Assembly (NCBI GenBank): GCA_902773665.1
Contig: CACYFF010000008.1
Coordinates: 1 to 64,000 of the forward strand
DNA length: 64,000 nt
Source: an uncultured Eubacteriales bacterium
Lineage (GTDB): Bacteria > Bacillota > Clostridia > Peptostreptococcales > Anaerovoracaceae
Reading direction: 5' to 3'
The position numbers and the translations under genes were made by a program. Positions within the stretch are counted from its first letter, which is position 1; each line of letters starts with the position of its first letter. Shown piece by piece: positions 44,277-54,323 of this stretch. The notes under the pieces are model-generated. The model had not been told where the DNA came from, did no database searches, and worked only from the letters and a program-made list of their open reading frames with translations.

Positions 44277-44846
44277 TTAATCAAAATAACAGAATGCCTT
44301 TTTATTGAGGTCTAAGAATTTGGGAGGAACGTTGTCTTCGATCGCGAAGAGCATGCTTTCTTTTTTGAGGCCCAGCGCGTCCGCGTGGAATGCGGCACTC
44401 AGAAGAAGAAGGTTCAGCACTTTGGAAGAGCGCAGTTCTTCGAAGGCCTTCTCGACTTCCACGATCTGCAGATGGGTCACATACTCCTGTAAATACCGCC
44501 TCATCAGAGAAGGATCGTAGCCGCCGCCAAGGCTGGCCGTTACGGGCATTACGGCGCGGTCCGCCGCGATGACCCTTCCATCTTTCTTCAGATAGGGCAG
44601 CTGCCGAACGGCCTCTCCCAGTTCGAAGCCCAGGATGAGGTCTGCCTCTCCGAGCCCGATCATGGGAGTGTTCACCCCTTCTCCGATGCGGATGTGGGAA
44701 AACACGCTGCCGCCGCGCTGGGCCATGCCGATGGTCTCGGCGCTCTGCACGGGAAGTCCTTCTTTCATGGCTGCCGCGGAGATGAGGCGCGACGCCAGGA
44801 CGGTGCCCTGTCCGCCGACACCGCACAGGATGATATTCTTACTCAT
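44277..44846 (-). CDS. iorB: Indolepyruvate:ferredoxin oxidoreductase, beta subunit
   Basis: 189 residues of the gamma-type 2-oxoacid oxidoreductase domain: NIILCGVGGQGTVLASRLIS at the N-terminus, ETIGMAQRGGSVFSHIRIG and ADLILGFELGEAVRQL. With IorA it oxidatively decarboxylates aryl pyruvates to aryl-acetyl-CoA and reduces ferredoxin. The ATG at 44846 overlaps the iorA stop by 8 nt (ATGAGTAA). Confidence 0.95.
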   Translation of the reverse strand: MSKNIILCGVGGQGTVLASRLISAAAMKEGLPVQSAETIGMAQRGGSVFSHIRIGEGVNTPMIGLGEADLILGFELGEAVRQLPYLKKDGRVIAADRAVMPVTASLGGGYDPSLMRRYLQEYVTHLQIVEVEKAFEELRSSKVLNLLLLSAAFHADALGLKKESMLFAIEDNVPPKFLDLNKKAFCYFD

Positions 44847-46668
44847 GGCGAGCCTCCTTTCCCGCAGGTGCGATGGCACTGACTGGGCACAGCTGGCTGC
44901 AAAGCCCGCAGCCGGTACACTGCCCTTCGTCGATGACAGCTCGTCCGTCTGCAAAGGTCAGTGCCGGGCAGCCGATCTCATCGATGCAGGTGCGGCAGCC
45001 GATGCAGGCGTCCTCATCCACAGCGCATTTGCCTGCCGGTTTTGCGATCGCGATGCAGGGCGAACGGAAGATGATCGCCTTGACGCCCTGCTGCGCTGCC
45101 ACGCGCTTTATGCAGGCGACAGCAGCTTCGTGATCCAATGGATCCACGGTCTCCACGCAGGTCAGGCCGATGCCCTTCAGCACGCTTTCGATGCTGATGG
45201 CCGGCACGTTCTCCCCCATCATGGTCCGGCCGGTGCCGGGATGAGGCTGGTGACCTGTCATGGCCGTGGTGGAATTGTCCAGAACGACCAGCGTAAAGTC
45301 CGCCTGATTGAATACCCCGTTGATGACGGACGGGATCGCCGAAGCGAAGAACGTGGAATCGCCCACGAAGGCGAAGCAGCTCGTATCCGGTTCTGTATGG
45401 AACACGCCCTGGGCGATACCGAGACCGGCGCCCATGCACAGGCAGGTATCCACCATATCCAAAGGCATCGCGTTTCCGAGGGTATAGCAGCCGATATCGC
45501 CGCAGTAGATCGACTTTTTCCCCTTCATGGCCTGTTTGACCGCGTAGAACGAAGCCCGGTGCGGGCATCCTGCACATAACACGGGAGGACGCACCGGAAG
45601 CGGCGGGAGATCGAGGGAACTGCCTTCCGTCAGTTTCTTTTCCAGGAAAGCCGCGACGGTCTTTTTGACGCTGTCCACGGTATTTTCGCCGGCGGACGGC
45701 GTATCGCCCGTCAGTTTGCCGCGAATCTTTACGTGCAAGCTGTGTTTGCCGCACAGATACGCCAGTTCCCGCTCGATGACGGGATCCAGTTCCTCAAGAC
45801 AGAGGACTTCATCCAGGCCTTCCAGGAACTGCAGCGCCAGTTCTTCGGGGAACGGGAACGGCGTTCCGACCTTGAGCAGGCGGACGTTTCCCAGTTCTTT
45901 GAGGGCTTCCCTTGCATAGGTATAACTGATGCCGCCCGCCGCGATGCCTTTGCGGCAACCGGCGTTCGCGTCGGTTTCCGCTTCGATGCGGTTGAACCGC
46001 AGCTGCGAAAACTCCGCCGTCAGAGCGGCGTTTCTCTTTTCGATCCGCTGGTGGTTCGCGAAGGATGCTCTGGGGAAGATGACCCATTTCTTCGTATCTT
46101 TGATAAACCCTTCCGGTCTATGGGAAACGTATTCCGCTGCGTCTTTTACGTCGATGGACGCATAGCCGTGGGAAACTCTCGTCGTAGGCCGCACAAAGAC
46201 CGGCGTGCCGTACTTTTCGGACAGCGCAAAGGCTTCTTCCATCATGTTGTAGGCTTCCTGCGCCGTGGACGGGTCAAAGCAAGGAACCTTGGAGAACCGC
46301 GCAAAGCTGCGGGTATCCTGTTCCGTCTGCGAACTGATGGGACCCGGGTCATCCGCGACGAGAACGACCATGCCGCCCTTTACGCCCACATATTCGACGC
46401 ACATCAACGGATCTGACGCCACGTTCAGTCCCATCTGCTTCATGGTGACCAGCACGCGGCTGCCCGCATAAGCGGCGCCAGCTGCCACTTCCATGGCGGT
46501 CTTTTCGTTGATGGACCATTCCACATAACAATCCTGCGGTCTGTGCTTCGCCACCGTTTCGAGCACCTCCGTGGAAGGTGTGCCGGGGTAGCCGCATACC
46601 AGGTCGACCCCGGCAGCGATCGCACCCATGGCGATGGCTTCGTTGCCCATTAAGAATTCTTTATGCAA
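44839..46668 (-). CDS. iorA: Indolepyruvate:ferredoxin oxidoreductase, alpha subunit
   Basis: 609 residues: N-terminal pyrimidine-binding domain (AAGVDLVCGYPGTPSTEVLE), central TPP-binding domain (CAGCPHRASFYAVKQAM, GDIGCYTLG, FVGDSTFFASAIP...VVLDNSTTAMTGHQ) and two C-terminal 4Fe-4S clusters (CIGCRTC...C and CTGCGLCSQLC). Oxygen-sensitive, so the host is an anaerobe. It begins with TTG at 46668: GAGGTG lies 8 nt upstream, whereas the first ATG six codons in has no site. Confidence 0.95.
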   Translation of the reverse strand: MHKEFLMGNEAIAMGAIAAGVDLVCGYPGTPSTEVLETVAKHRPQDCYVEWSINEKTAMEVAAGAAYAGSRVLVTMKQMGLNVASDPLMCVEYVGVKGGMVVLVADDPGPISSQTEQDTRSFARFSKVPCFDPSTAQEAYNMMEEAFALSEKYGTPVFVRPTTRVSHGYASIDVKDAAEYVSHRPEGFIKDTKKWVIFPRASFANHQRIEKRNAALTAEFSQLRFNRIEAETDANAGCRKGIAAGGISYTYAREALKELGNVRLLKVGTPFPFPEELALQFLEGLDEVLCLEELDPVIERELAYLCGKHSLHVKIRGKLTGDTPSAGENTVDSVKKTVAAFLEKKLTEGSSLDLPPLPVRPPVLCAGCPHRASFYAVKQAMKGKKSIYCGDIGCYTLGNAMPLDMVDTCLCMGAGLGIAQGVFHTEPDTSCFAFVGDSTFFASAIPSVINGVFNQADFTLVVLDNSTTAMTGHQPHPGTGRTMMGENVPAISIESVLKGIGLTCVETVDPLDHEAAVACIKRVAAQQGVKAIIFRSPCIAIAKPAGKCAVDEDACIGCRTCIDEIGCPALTFADGRAVIDEGQCTGCGLCSQLCPVSAIAPAGKEARHE

Positions 46669-46693
46669 AATATCACCTCGCTGTATTGACAGT

Positions 46694-47524
46694 CTAAAAG
46701 TAAGGACCTTCCTGCACCTTATCCTTGACGTATGCCATCAGGGCGTTTACGTCGAACGGGCAGGTATCCGCAGCGTCGCCGCTGGCACCGATCTCCAGTT
46801 TTTCACCGGAAGCGTATTTCACGTACAGATAATAGCTGTGACTGCGCACGTTATTCGTTTTATAGTAGCCGTTGAGAGACGGCAGTTCCAGTTCCTGGAT
46901 GAGATCCGCCAGACCCTCCGCGTAAGAGGCGTCTTCCGTGCCGTTGTATCTGGCAGCAATATAGGAGTCGCCCATGATGTCGACATCGTTCTGGTACGAG
47001 CCGTCCTCCAGACGTTCCAGGGACCAGGAGAAATTGCCGTGGGGCCAGTCCTCATCCAATCCGTAGGAAACGCCGTCGATCTTCAGGGTCAGCGAAAACG
47101 TTTCGATCTCCCGGGATGCGATCGTCTTGGGCAGATCCTTGGATTTGTCGCGGATCTCTCTTTCCGCTGCCAGCGCCTCTTCCCGTACGAAATGATAGTC
47201 GTGCCCTTCTGCGTCCAAGATCTGCTCGTAGGCGGACAGCGTACCGTCGTCGAGGATCTGCAGCTTCGACATCGCGCCGAATTCATAGTCCTTATCGCTG
47301 TTGATATAGCGCAGGCTTCCTTCGCTCTCCAGGTGCACTGTGTACACATCCGACCAGTTTCTGAAGGAGACCGTCAGCTGATCGCCGGAGAATTCCAGCA
47401 CCGTTTCGCCGTTGACATCGAACCATTTGCCCTGAAAGTCCTGCAGATCACCGGCTCCGCCGGAACAGGCTGCAAGCCCCATCAGCAGCAGGAGGCTTAA
47501 GAACAGGCATCCTTTTTTCTTCAT
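46694..47524 (-). CDS. Lipoprotein, unknown function
   Basis: 276 residues. Signal KKKGCLFLSLLLLMGLAAC with lipobox LAAC, so it is membrane-anchored outside the cell. The mature protein begins with a short all-beta section (FQGKWFDVNGETVLEFSG) resembling lipocalin-like or DUF5640-type small domains, then a charged region and a second beta section. No firm family. Strong AGGAGG site. Convergent with nothing; it is followed by iorA 25 nt further on. Confidence 0.7.
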   Translation of the reverse strand: MKKKGCLFLSLLLLMGLAACSGGAGDLQDFQGKWFDVNGETVLEFSGDQLTVSFRNWSDVYTVHLESEGSLRYINSDKDYEFGAMSKLQILDDGTLSAYEQILDAEGHDYHFVREEALAAEREIRDKSKDLPKTIASREIETFSLTLKIDGVSYGLDEDWPHGNFSWSLERLEDGSYQNDVDIMGDSYIAARYNGTEDASYAEGLADLIQELELPSLNGYYKTNNVRSHSYYLYVKYASGEKLEIGASGDAADTCPFDVNALMAYVKDKVQEGPYF

Positions 47525-47585
47525 GACCGGTATCCTCCTTGTTTAATTTATTATTTTACAACAATTCGTTTGTGATAGCAAAACA

Positions 47586-47610
47586 AAGACCCCGGACAAG
47601 CCGGGGTCTT
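47586..47610 (-). terminator. Terminator after tRNA-Arg
   Basis: 10-bp stem AAGACCCCGG / CCGGGGTCTT (47586-47595 with 47601-47610) immediately after the tRNA, followed by TTGTTTTG on the minus strand. Confidence 0.9.
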
Positions 47611-47612
47611 GC

Positions 47613-47688
47613 TGGTGCGCCACGCGGGATTCGAACCCACAACCTACTGATTCGTAGTCAGGCACTCTATCCGTTGAGCTAGTGGCGC
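47613..47688 (-). tRNA. tRNA-Arg (anticodon ACG)
   Basis: 76 nt including an encoded CCA. Perfect 7-bp acceptor stem (GCGCCAC with GTGGCGC), D arm with GCTC/GAGT (one G-T pair), anticodon loop CTACGAA giving ACG, T loop TTCGAAT. Reads CGN arginine codons after A34 deamination to inosine. Confidence 0.97.
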
Positions 47689-47716
47689 GTATGCGCTTTT
47701 CAGAACGCAACAAAGA

Positions 47717-48151
47717 TTATACCGCAGGTCTTGCGGATTGTAAAGCGGCAATTTTCGCTTTCAATGCGGAAAATGCTTCTTTTGGATCGGTGATCTCCAG
47801 AACCGTCTCCTCCATGGGACACATGCCGGTGCCCTGCCGGTTAACGATGCGGTCCGTAAACGCCCCGGCTTCGTAGGCGATGCCTGCCTTTTCCAGTTCC
47901 GCGGCGCCTCCCCGGCTCATGACCCGTCCATAGACGGAACCGACGCCGGCCAGAATATACATCATGGCGGCAGCCCTGCCTACGATCGTGTCGAACACGG
48001 CGGCGTCCTTCAGATCCGCACCCTCCTCGATCCAGCCCACGATGGGCTTTACGCCCCGCACGCGGGAGATCAGAGGGTCGTTTCCCTCCTTCAGCACGAT
48101 GCATGTAATGCCGTCCGTTCCCAATACTGTCTTTGCTTCTTCGAATGTCAT
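47717..48151 (-). CDS. DUF1893 (TM1506-like) protein
   Basis: 144 residues. GSVYGRVMSRGGAAELEKAGI and the terminal CPMEETV segment fit the DUF1893/TM1506 family, which has a cytidine-deaminase-like fold but no proven activity. The DTIVGRAAAMMYILAGV segment precedes it. The ATG at 48151 with AAAGGGG is preferred to one 60 nt upstream that lies beyond the site. Divergent from the aminotransferase gene. Confidence 0.72.
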   Translation of the reverse strand: MTFEEAKTVLGTDGITCIVLKEGNDPLISRVRGVKPIVGWIEEGADLKDAAVFDTIVGRAAAMMYILAGVGSVYGRVMSRGGAAELEKAGIAYEAGAFTDRIVNRQGTGMCPMEETVLEITDPKEAFSALKAKIAALQSARPAV

Positions 48152-48194
48152 GGAACTGCCCCTTTCTGTTTGGATGGAACCCATTTTATCACCT

Positions 48195-48223
48195 TGAGAA
48201 AGCTTGCTCAACGGGGTAAAATA
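48195..48223 (+). promoter_or_regulatory. Promoter of the aminotransferase-asnA group
   Basis: -35 TTGAGA (48195-48200), 17-bp spacer, -10 TAAAAT (48218-48223), 37 nt before the start codon. Confidence 0.75.
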
Positions 48224-48260
48224 AGTTGTTAGGCATTTTTGCCGAAAGGAGAACCGTTTT

Positions 48261-49535
48261 ATGAAAAATTATTCCGAATGCACCCGCGAAGAACTGCAGC
48301 AGGAGAAAGAACTGCTGCTGAAAAAATATAAGGAATATCAGGATCTTCACCTGAACCTGAACATGGCAAGAGGCAAGCCCGGCGCCGATCAGCTGGCGTT
48401 GTCCATGCCCATGCTGGACGTGCTCAATTCCACCAGCGACTGCCACGATAAGTACGGCACCGACGCCCGCAACTACGGTGAGCTGCTGGGGCTGAAGGAA
48501 GCGAGAGAGCTGTTCGGCGAACTGATGGGCATCCGACCCGAAGAGACCATCGTCGTAGGATCTTCCTCCCTCACCTTCATGTTCGACTGCGTGGCGAGAG
48601 CCATGCTGCTGGGCGTTCTCGGATCCGAAAAGCCCTGGTGCAGGTACGATAAGATCAAATTCCTCTGCCCCGTTCCCGGTTATGACAGACATTTTACGAT
48701 CTGCAAGACCCTGGGCATCGAGATGATCCCTGTGCCTCTCACGGAGTGGGGTCCGGACATGGATCAGATCCGCGAACTCGTAAAGGACGAGACCGTGAAA
48801 GGCATCTGGTGCGTGCCCAAGTACACGAATCCCCTGGGCGGCTGCTATTCGGACGAAGCTGTTAAAGCCCTGGCATCCATGGAGACCGCAGCAAAGGACT
48901 TCCGCATCTTCTGGGACAACGCCTACTGCGTCCACTACGTCTACGAAGACGTTCCCGTGCTCAACATGCTGGAGGAATGCAAGAAGGCAGGTCATCCGGA
49001 CAGAGTCTTCATGTTCGGTTCCACCTCGAAGATCACGTTCCCCGGCGCCGGCGTCGGCTTCTTCGGCGCATCCGAAGCGAACGTGGAATTCATCAAGAAG
49101 CAGATCAACGCCGAAGCCATCAGCTGGGACAAGATGAACATGCTGCGCCACGTGCGCTTCTTCGGTTCCGCCCAGGGCATCCTGGATCTGATGGACAAAC
49201 ACGCCGCCCTGCTGCGGCCCAAATTCGACGCCGTGCTCAACGCCCTGGAAGAAGAGATCGGTCCCAGAGGCTGCGGCAGCTGGGTGCGTCCCTCCGGCGG
49301 CTATTTCGTCACGTTCATGGCGCCCAAGGGTTGTGCTGCCAGGGTCAACGCCCTGTGCAAGGAAGCCGGCGTGACCATGACAGGCCCCGGCGCCACCCAC
49401 CCCTACCACAAAGATCCGGACGACAGCGTGCTGCGCATCGCACCTTCCTTCCCGCCTGCCGAAGAACTGCAGAAAGCCATGGAAGTGTTCTGCGTGGCGG
49501 TCCGTCTGGCAGCTGTGGAAAAACTGCTGGCATAA
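48261..49535 (+). CDS. PLP-dependent aminotransferase (AspT-like, fold type I)
   Basis: 424 residues, of the aminotransferase group typified by corynebacterial aspartate aminotransferase. Seen: NMARGKPGADQL, TDARNYGELLGLKEARELF, VPKYTNPLGGCYS for the substrate/PLP ring, DNAYCVHY, the PLP-lysine in GSTSKITFPGAG and the substrate-binding Arg region VLRIAPSFPP. Likely interconverts glutamate/oxaloacetate with aspartate/2-oxoglutarate, or acts on an aromatic or other 2-oxo acid. It sits just before asnA, which consumes aspartate, supporting aspartate as product. GAAAGGAG site. Confidence 0.88.
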   Translation: MKNYSECTREELQQEKELLLKKYKEYQDLHLNLNMARGKPGADQLALSMPMLDVLNSTSDCHDKYGTDARNYGELLGLKEARELFGELMGIRPEETIVVGSSSLTFMFDCVARAMLLGVLGSEKPWCRYDKIKFLCPVPGYDRHFTICKTLGIEMIPVPLTEWGPDMDQIRELVKDETVKGIWCVPKYTNPLGGCYSDEAVKALASMETAAKDFRIFWDNAYCVHYVYEDVPVLNMLEECKKAGHPDRVFMFGSTSKITFPGAGVGFFGASEANVEFIKKQINAEAISWDKMNMLRHVRFFGSAQGILDLMDKHAALLRPKFDAVLNALEEEIGPRGCGSWVRPSGGYFVTFMAPKGCAARVNALCKEAGVTMTGPGATHPYHKDPDDSVLRIAPSFPPAEELQKAMEVFCVAVRLAAVEKLLA

Positions 49536-49623
49536 ATACGAAAAGAATTTGATTTTTTTTCCGTACAGGCGTAAAATTAGACATTATTTTTATTTCTACA
49601 TACGGAAAAAGGAAGGCAAGATC

Positions 49624-50637
49624 ATGAGTAAAGTCATCGTTCCCGAAAACTACAAAGCAGCGCTCAACCCTTACGACACGCAGAGAGCGATCATGCTCAT
49701 CCACAGCATCTTCGAAAAGGAGCTGTGCAGCGAACTGGACCTGAGCAGAGTTTCGGCGCCTTTAATGGTGCCCACCGCTTCGGGTCTGAATGACAATCTG
49801 AACGGCGTGGAACGTCCCGTCGGCTTCGACATCAAGGAGACCGGTGAAGATTGCCAGGTCGTACAGTCTCTGGCGAAATGGAAGCGCAAGGCTTTAAAAG
49901 ACTACGATTTCCACGTGGGCAAGGGTCTTTACACCGACATGAACGCGATTCGCAGAGACGAAGAGATGGACAACCTCCACTCCGTCTACGTGGACCAGTG
50001 GGACTGGGAGAAGGTCATCCGCGAATCCGACCGCACCCTCAGCTATCTGAAGAAAGTCGTGCAGAAGATCGTCAACGCCATCGTCGACACGGAAGACATC
50101 ATCCGGGAAGTCTATCCCGAGCTCAACGTCTATGCCCCCAAGAAGCGTCAGATCAAATATCTGACGACGCAGGAGCTGGAGGACATGTATCCGGACAAGA
50201 CTGCCAAGGAAAGAGAAGACGCCGTTACGGAACAGTATAAAACGGTGTGCCTGATGAAGATCGGCGGCGAGTTAAAGAGCGGCAAGCCCCACGACGGCAG
50301 AGCCCCGGACTACGACGACTGGGAACTCAACTGCGACATCCTGTTCTGGAACGAGATCCTGCACCACACCATCGAGATCTCCAGCATGGGCATCCGCGTA
50401 TCCCCCGAAAGTCTGGACAGACAGCTCACCATCGCGGGCTGCGACGACCGCAGAGAACTGCCCTTCCACAAGGCGCTGCTGGCGGGCGAGCTGCCCTACA
50501 CCATCGGCGGCGGCATCGGTCAGAGCCGTCTGTGCATGCTGCTGCTGGGAAAAGCCCACATCGGCGAAGTCCAGTCCTCCGTCTGGGACGACGATACGAG
50601 AAAGATCTGCAAGGAAGCCGGCATTACGATCCTGTAA
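49624..50637 (+). CDS. asnA: Aspartate-ammonia ligase (AsnA)
   Basis: ATP-dependent asparagine synthesis from aspartate and ammonia; related to class II aminoacyl-tRNA synthetases. 337 residues: DTQRAIMLIHSIFEKEL, VPTASGLNDNLNGVERPV, VVQSLAKWKRKAL, GLYTDMNAIRRDEE, DQWDWEKVI and the C-terminal GGGIGQSRLCMLLLGKAHIGEV. The ATG at 49624 has AAGGAAGG upstream; the 25-codon extension before it lies in an AT-rich leader. It follows the aminotransferase by 88 nt. Confidence 0.97.
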   Translation: MSKVIVPENYKAALNPYDTQRAIMLIHSIFEKELCSELDLSRVSAPLMVPTASGLNDNLNGVERPVGFDIKETGEDCQVVQSLAKWKRKALKDYDFHVGKGLYTDMNAIRRDEEMDNLHSVYVDQWDWEKVIRESDRTLSYLKKVVQKIVNAIVDTEDIIREVYPELNVYAPKKRQIKYLTTQELEDMYPDKTAKEREDAVTEQYKTVCLMKIGGELKSGKPHDGRAPDYDDWELNCDILFWNEILHHTIEISSMGIRVSPESLDRQLTIAGCDDRRELPFHKALLAGELPYTIGGGIGQSRLCMLLLGKAHIGEVQSSVWDDDTRKICKEAGITIL

Positions 50638-50667
50638 GGCTTCTCCTGTCAGACAGTTAACGTAAGA

Positions 50668-51426
50668 ATGAGTTTAGTAAACGAAAAGAAAAAAGGATAT
50701 AATCAATTAGTACTGCGGAGCATCGCCATGGTATGCACGATCCTTGCGATCGCCTCCCATACCGTGGCGCCCACGTTCCGTTTTTTCGGCTATCTGGAAT
50801 GGATCGCCTTCCCCATTTTCGCCTATCTGCTGGCGGAAGGCGTCGAAAACAGCATGGCCAGAGGACTGTACGCCGTCCGCCTGTTCCTGTTTGCCGTCCT
50901 GTCCGAAGTGCCCTACGACCTGATGATGAGCGGCAAGGTGATGGACACCAGACAGCAGAACGTACTGTTTACGCTGTTTTTCGGCTATCTTATCCTGCTC
51001 GGAGTCGATCTCATCCGCACGCATGCGGACAATCTCATCCTGACGATCGCAGCGGAAGTCGGCGGCATTTTCTTCGGACGGTACCTGATCTCGGAGATGC
51101 ACTGCGCCTATTCCAGGTTCGGCATGTTCTTTATCATGCTGTTCTACGTCGCCCGGCGGGTGCACTACGAGAAGCTGATGGAACTGGTCGTGACCCTCTA
51201 CATCGCGTTCAACCTGTCCAGCCAGACGTTCGCAACGCCGAAGATCAACGGTCTGCAGTACGATCTGTCCGTACAGCTGTTTGCGGTCCTCGCCCTCATC
51301 CTCATCTGGCTGTATAACGGCGAACGGGGTCCAAACACCCTGCCTGTCCGCTACATCAGCTATGGCTTTTTCCCCGTCAGCATCCTGCTTTTCTGGTATC
51401 TGGCATCTCAGGGCGTAATCTATTAA
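50668..51426 (+). CDS. TraX-family polytopic membrane protein
   Basis: 252 residues with about eight membrane helices. The TraX family (acetylates F-pilin in E. coli; chromosomal versions are of unknown role and resemble acyltransferases) is suggested by IAMVCTILAIASHT, YLEWIAFPIFAYLLAEGVE, LFAVLSEVPYDLMM and MFFIMLFYVARR. The start is uncertain: the ATG at 50668 has only a weak site, while an in-frame ATG at 50728 has GGAG 8 nt upstream but would lose 20 residues. Confidence 0.8.
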   Translation: MSLVNEKKKGYNQLVLRSIAMVCTILAIASHTVAPTFRFFGYLEWIAFPIFAYLLAEGVENSMARGLYAVRLFLFAVLSEVPYDLMMSGKVMDTRQQNVLFTLFFGYLILLGVDLIRTHADNLILTIAAEVGGIFFGRYLISEMHCAYSRFGMFFIMLFYVARRVHYEKLMELVVTLYIAFNLSSQTFATPKINGLQYDLSVQLFAVLALILIWLYNGERGPNTLPVRYISYGFFPVSILLFWYLASQGVIY

Positions 51427-51434
51427 AATTCTGC

Positions 51435-51463
51435 TTTACAAACAGCAGACCCGGTGCTATACT
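51435..51463 (+). promoter_or_regulatory. tRNA-Leu promoter
   Basis: -35 TTTACA (51435-51440), 17-bp spacer ending in TGC, -10 TATACT (51458-51463), 14 nt before the mature tRNA 5' end. Confidence 0.8.
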
Positions 51464-51477
51464 TTTACTGTTGACAC

Positions 51478-51562
51478 GCGGTATTGGCGGAATTGGCAGA
51501 CGCGTACGGTTGAGGGCCGTATGGGTAACACCGTGATGGTTCAAGTCCATTATACCGCACCA
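51478..51562 (+). tRNA. tRNA-Leu (anticodon GAG)
   Basis: 85-nt class II tRNA with long variable arm and encoded CCA. Acceptor GCGGTAT pairs with ATACCGC; the anticodon loop TTGAGGG gives GAG; T loop TTCAAGT. Reads CUC/CUU leucine codons. Confidence 0.97.
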
Positions 51563-51596
51563 AAAATCCAGACCTTTCGGTCTGGATTTTTCTTTT
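51563..51596 (+). terminator. Terminator after tRNA-Leu
   Basis: 13-bp stem AAAAATCCAGACC / GGTCTGGATTTTT with a 4-nt TTTC loop, followed by CTTTT. It begins directly after the CCA end. Confidence 0.93.
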
Positions 51597-51628
51597 GTAT
51601 TTTGAGGCTGCACTGTTGAAAGATAAAA

Positions 51629-52600
51629 CTAAAATTTCAGATCTACGATCGCCGGATACCCGTACGCCCCTTCCGCGCTGCGCACGGCCCGCAGGATCGC
51701 CTGCTCGATGCAGCGGGCAGCCAGTGTACCTGCTACGTCCATATCCGCGTCGATCTCCCCTGCCGCCAGCGCGTAGATGCTGTCGCCGTCCGCACTGGTG
51801 TGCACCGGGCGGATGCAGCGGGCATAGCCGTCGTGACCCATGCCGGCGATCTTGCAGAGCTGGGGATTCGTAAACTTTCCGTTCGTAAGGACGACGGCCA
51901 GCGTCGTATTGCGGCCGGTAAAGCGGTTCTGCACCACGTCGTAGCGTGCGATCATGGCGTCTTCCCCGCTGGCGAAGGATCTGTGATCCGCAGAAAGCAT
52001 GCCGGCGACTTTTTGGCCGTTTTCCGGGTCATAGATGTCGCCAATGGCGTTGACCGCAACGATCGCACCGATCTTGAAATCCCCGATCTGCACCGCGAAA
52101 CTTCCGATGCCGGATTTCATGGCCGTTTCCAGACCGCCGAGCTTGCCGACCGTTGCGCCGGTCCCTGCCCCGCGGCAGCCGTCCTGATAGTTTCCGCCGT
52201 TCTCCGATGCAAGGCAGGCCGCGTAAGCCATGTCCGCATCCGGCCGGCAGCGCATATCGCCCACATTCAGGTCGAACAGGTCCGCCTGACACACGAGAGG
52301 AACCGTCGTAAAGCCTACGTCGTAGCCGTATCCTCTCTCCTCCAGATAGCGCATCACGCCGCCTGCTGCATCCAGACCGTAGGCGCTGCCGCCAGCCAGC
52401 ACCACGCCGTTGATGGCCTTCGGTGCCGTGAGCGGATCGACCAGCGTGCTTTCCCGGGAGGCTGGGCCGCCGCCTCTCACGTCCAGGCCGCCCAGAACGC
52501 CTTTTTTGCTCAGCACGACCGTAACGCCAGTGCCGCCTTCTCTATTTTCTGTCTGCCCAATGGCAAAACCTTGGATCTCCTTGATCGAAATTTCCTGCAT
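51629..52600 (-). CDS. P1-family (S58/DmpA-like) peptidase
   Basis: 323 residues. Seen: GGGPASRESTLVDPLTA, NGVVLAGGSAYGLDAAGGV, GCRGAGTGATVGKL, SFAVQIGDFKIGAIVAVNAIG and RNTTLAVVLTNGKF, where self-cleavage before the Asn-Thr-Thr segment would free the N-terminal nucleophile in this family. The family includes D- and L-aminopeptidases and beta-aminopeptidases made as self-processing precursors. Cytosolic. Good AAAGGAG site. Its promoter faces prfC across a 70-bp gap. Confidence 0.88.
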   Translation of the reverse strand: MQEISIKEIQGFAIGQTENREGGTGVTVVLSKKGVLGGLDVRGGGPASRESTLVDPLTAPKAINGVVLAGGSAYGLDAAGGVMRYLEERGYGYDVGFTTVPLVCQADLFDLNVGDMRCRPDADMAYAACLASENGGNYQDGCRGAGTGATVGKLGGLETAMKSGIGSFAVQIGDFKIGAIVAVNAIGDIYDPENGQKVAGMLSADHRSFASGEDAMIARYDVVQNRFTGRNTTLAVVLTNGKFTNPQLCKIAGMGHDGYARCIRPVHTSADGDSIYALAAGEIDADMDVAGTLAARCIEQAILRAVRSAEGAYGYPAIVDLKF

Positions 52601-52654
52601 CGCAAATTCTCCTTTCGAAAATATGATTCTATTATACCTTACAGACCTTAACTG

Positions 52655-52663
52655 TGCTAAAAT
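52655..52663 (+). promoter_or_regulatory. Extended -10 promoter of prfC, leaderless layout
   Basis: TGCTAAAAT (TGn plus -10) with eight bases to the prfC ATG at 52672 and no ribosome site. No -35 match at 16-18 bp. Confidence 0.6.
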
Positions 52664-52671
52664 AAATCGTT

Positions 52672-54264
<1,593 letters not shown>

Positions 54265-54275
54265 AGACATACAAG

Positions 54276-54305
54276 AAAGACCGGAGGATCATCCTCCGGT
54301 CTTTT
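54276..54305. terminator. Bidirectional terminator after prfC
   Basis: 13-bp stem (54276-54288 with 54292-54304), 3-nt loop, TTTTT on the plus strand and a shorter T run on the minus strand. It lies between converging prfC and the membrane-protein gene. Confidence 0.92.
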
Positions 54306-54323
54306 TATACCGATTTTATCGTA

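Noticed and set aside
48189-49409. 406-codon minus-strand frame
   Set aside because: Antisense shadow of the aminotransferase gene.
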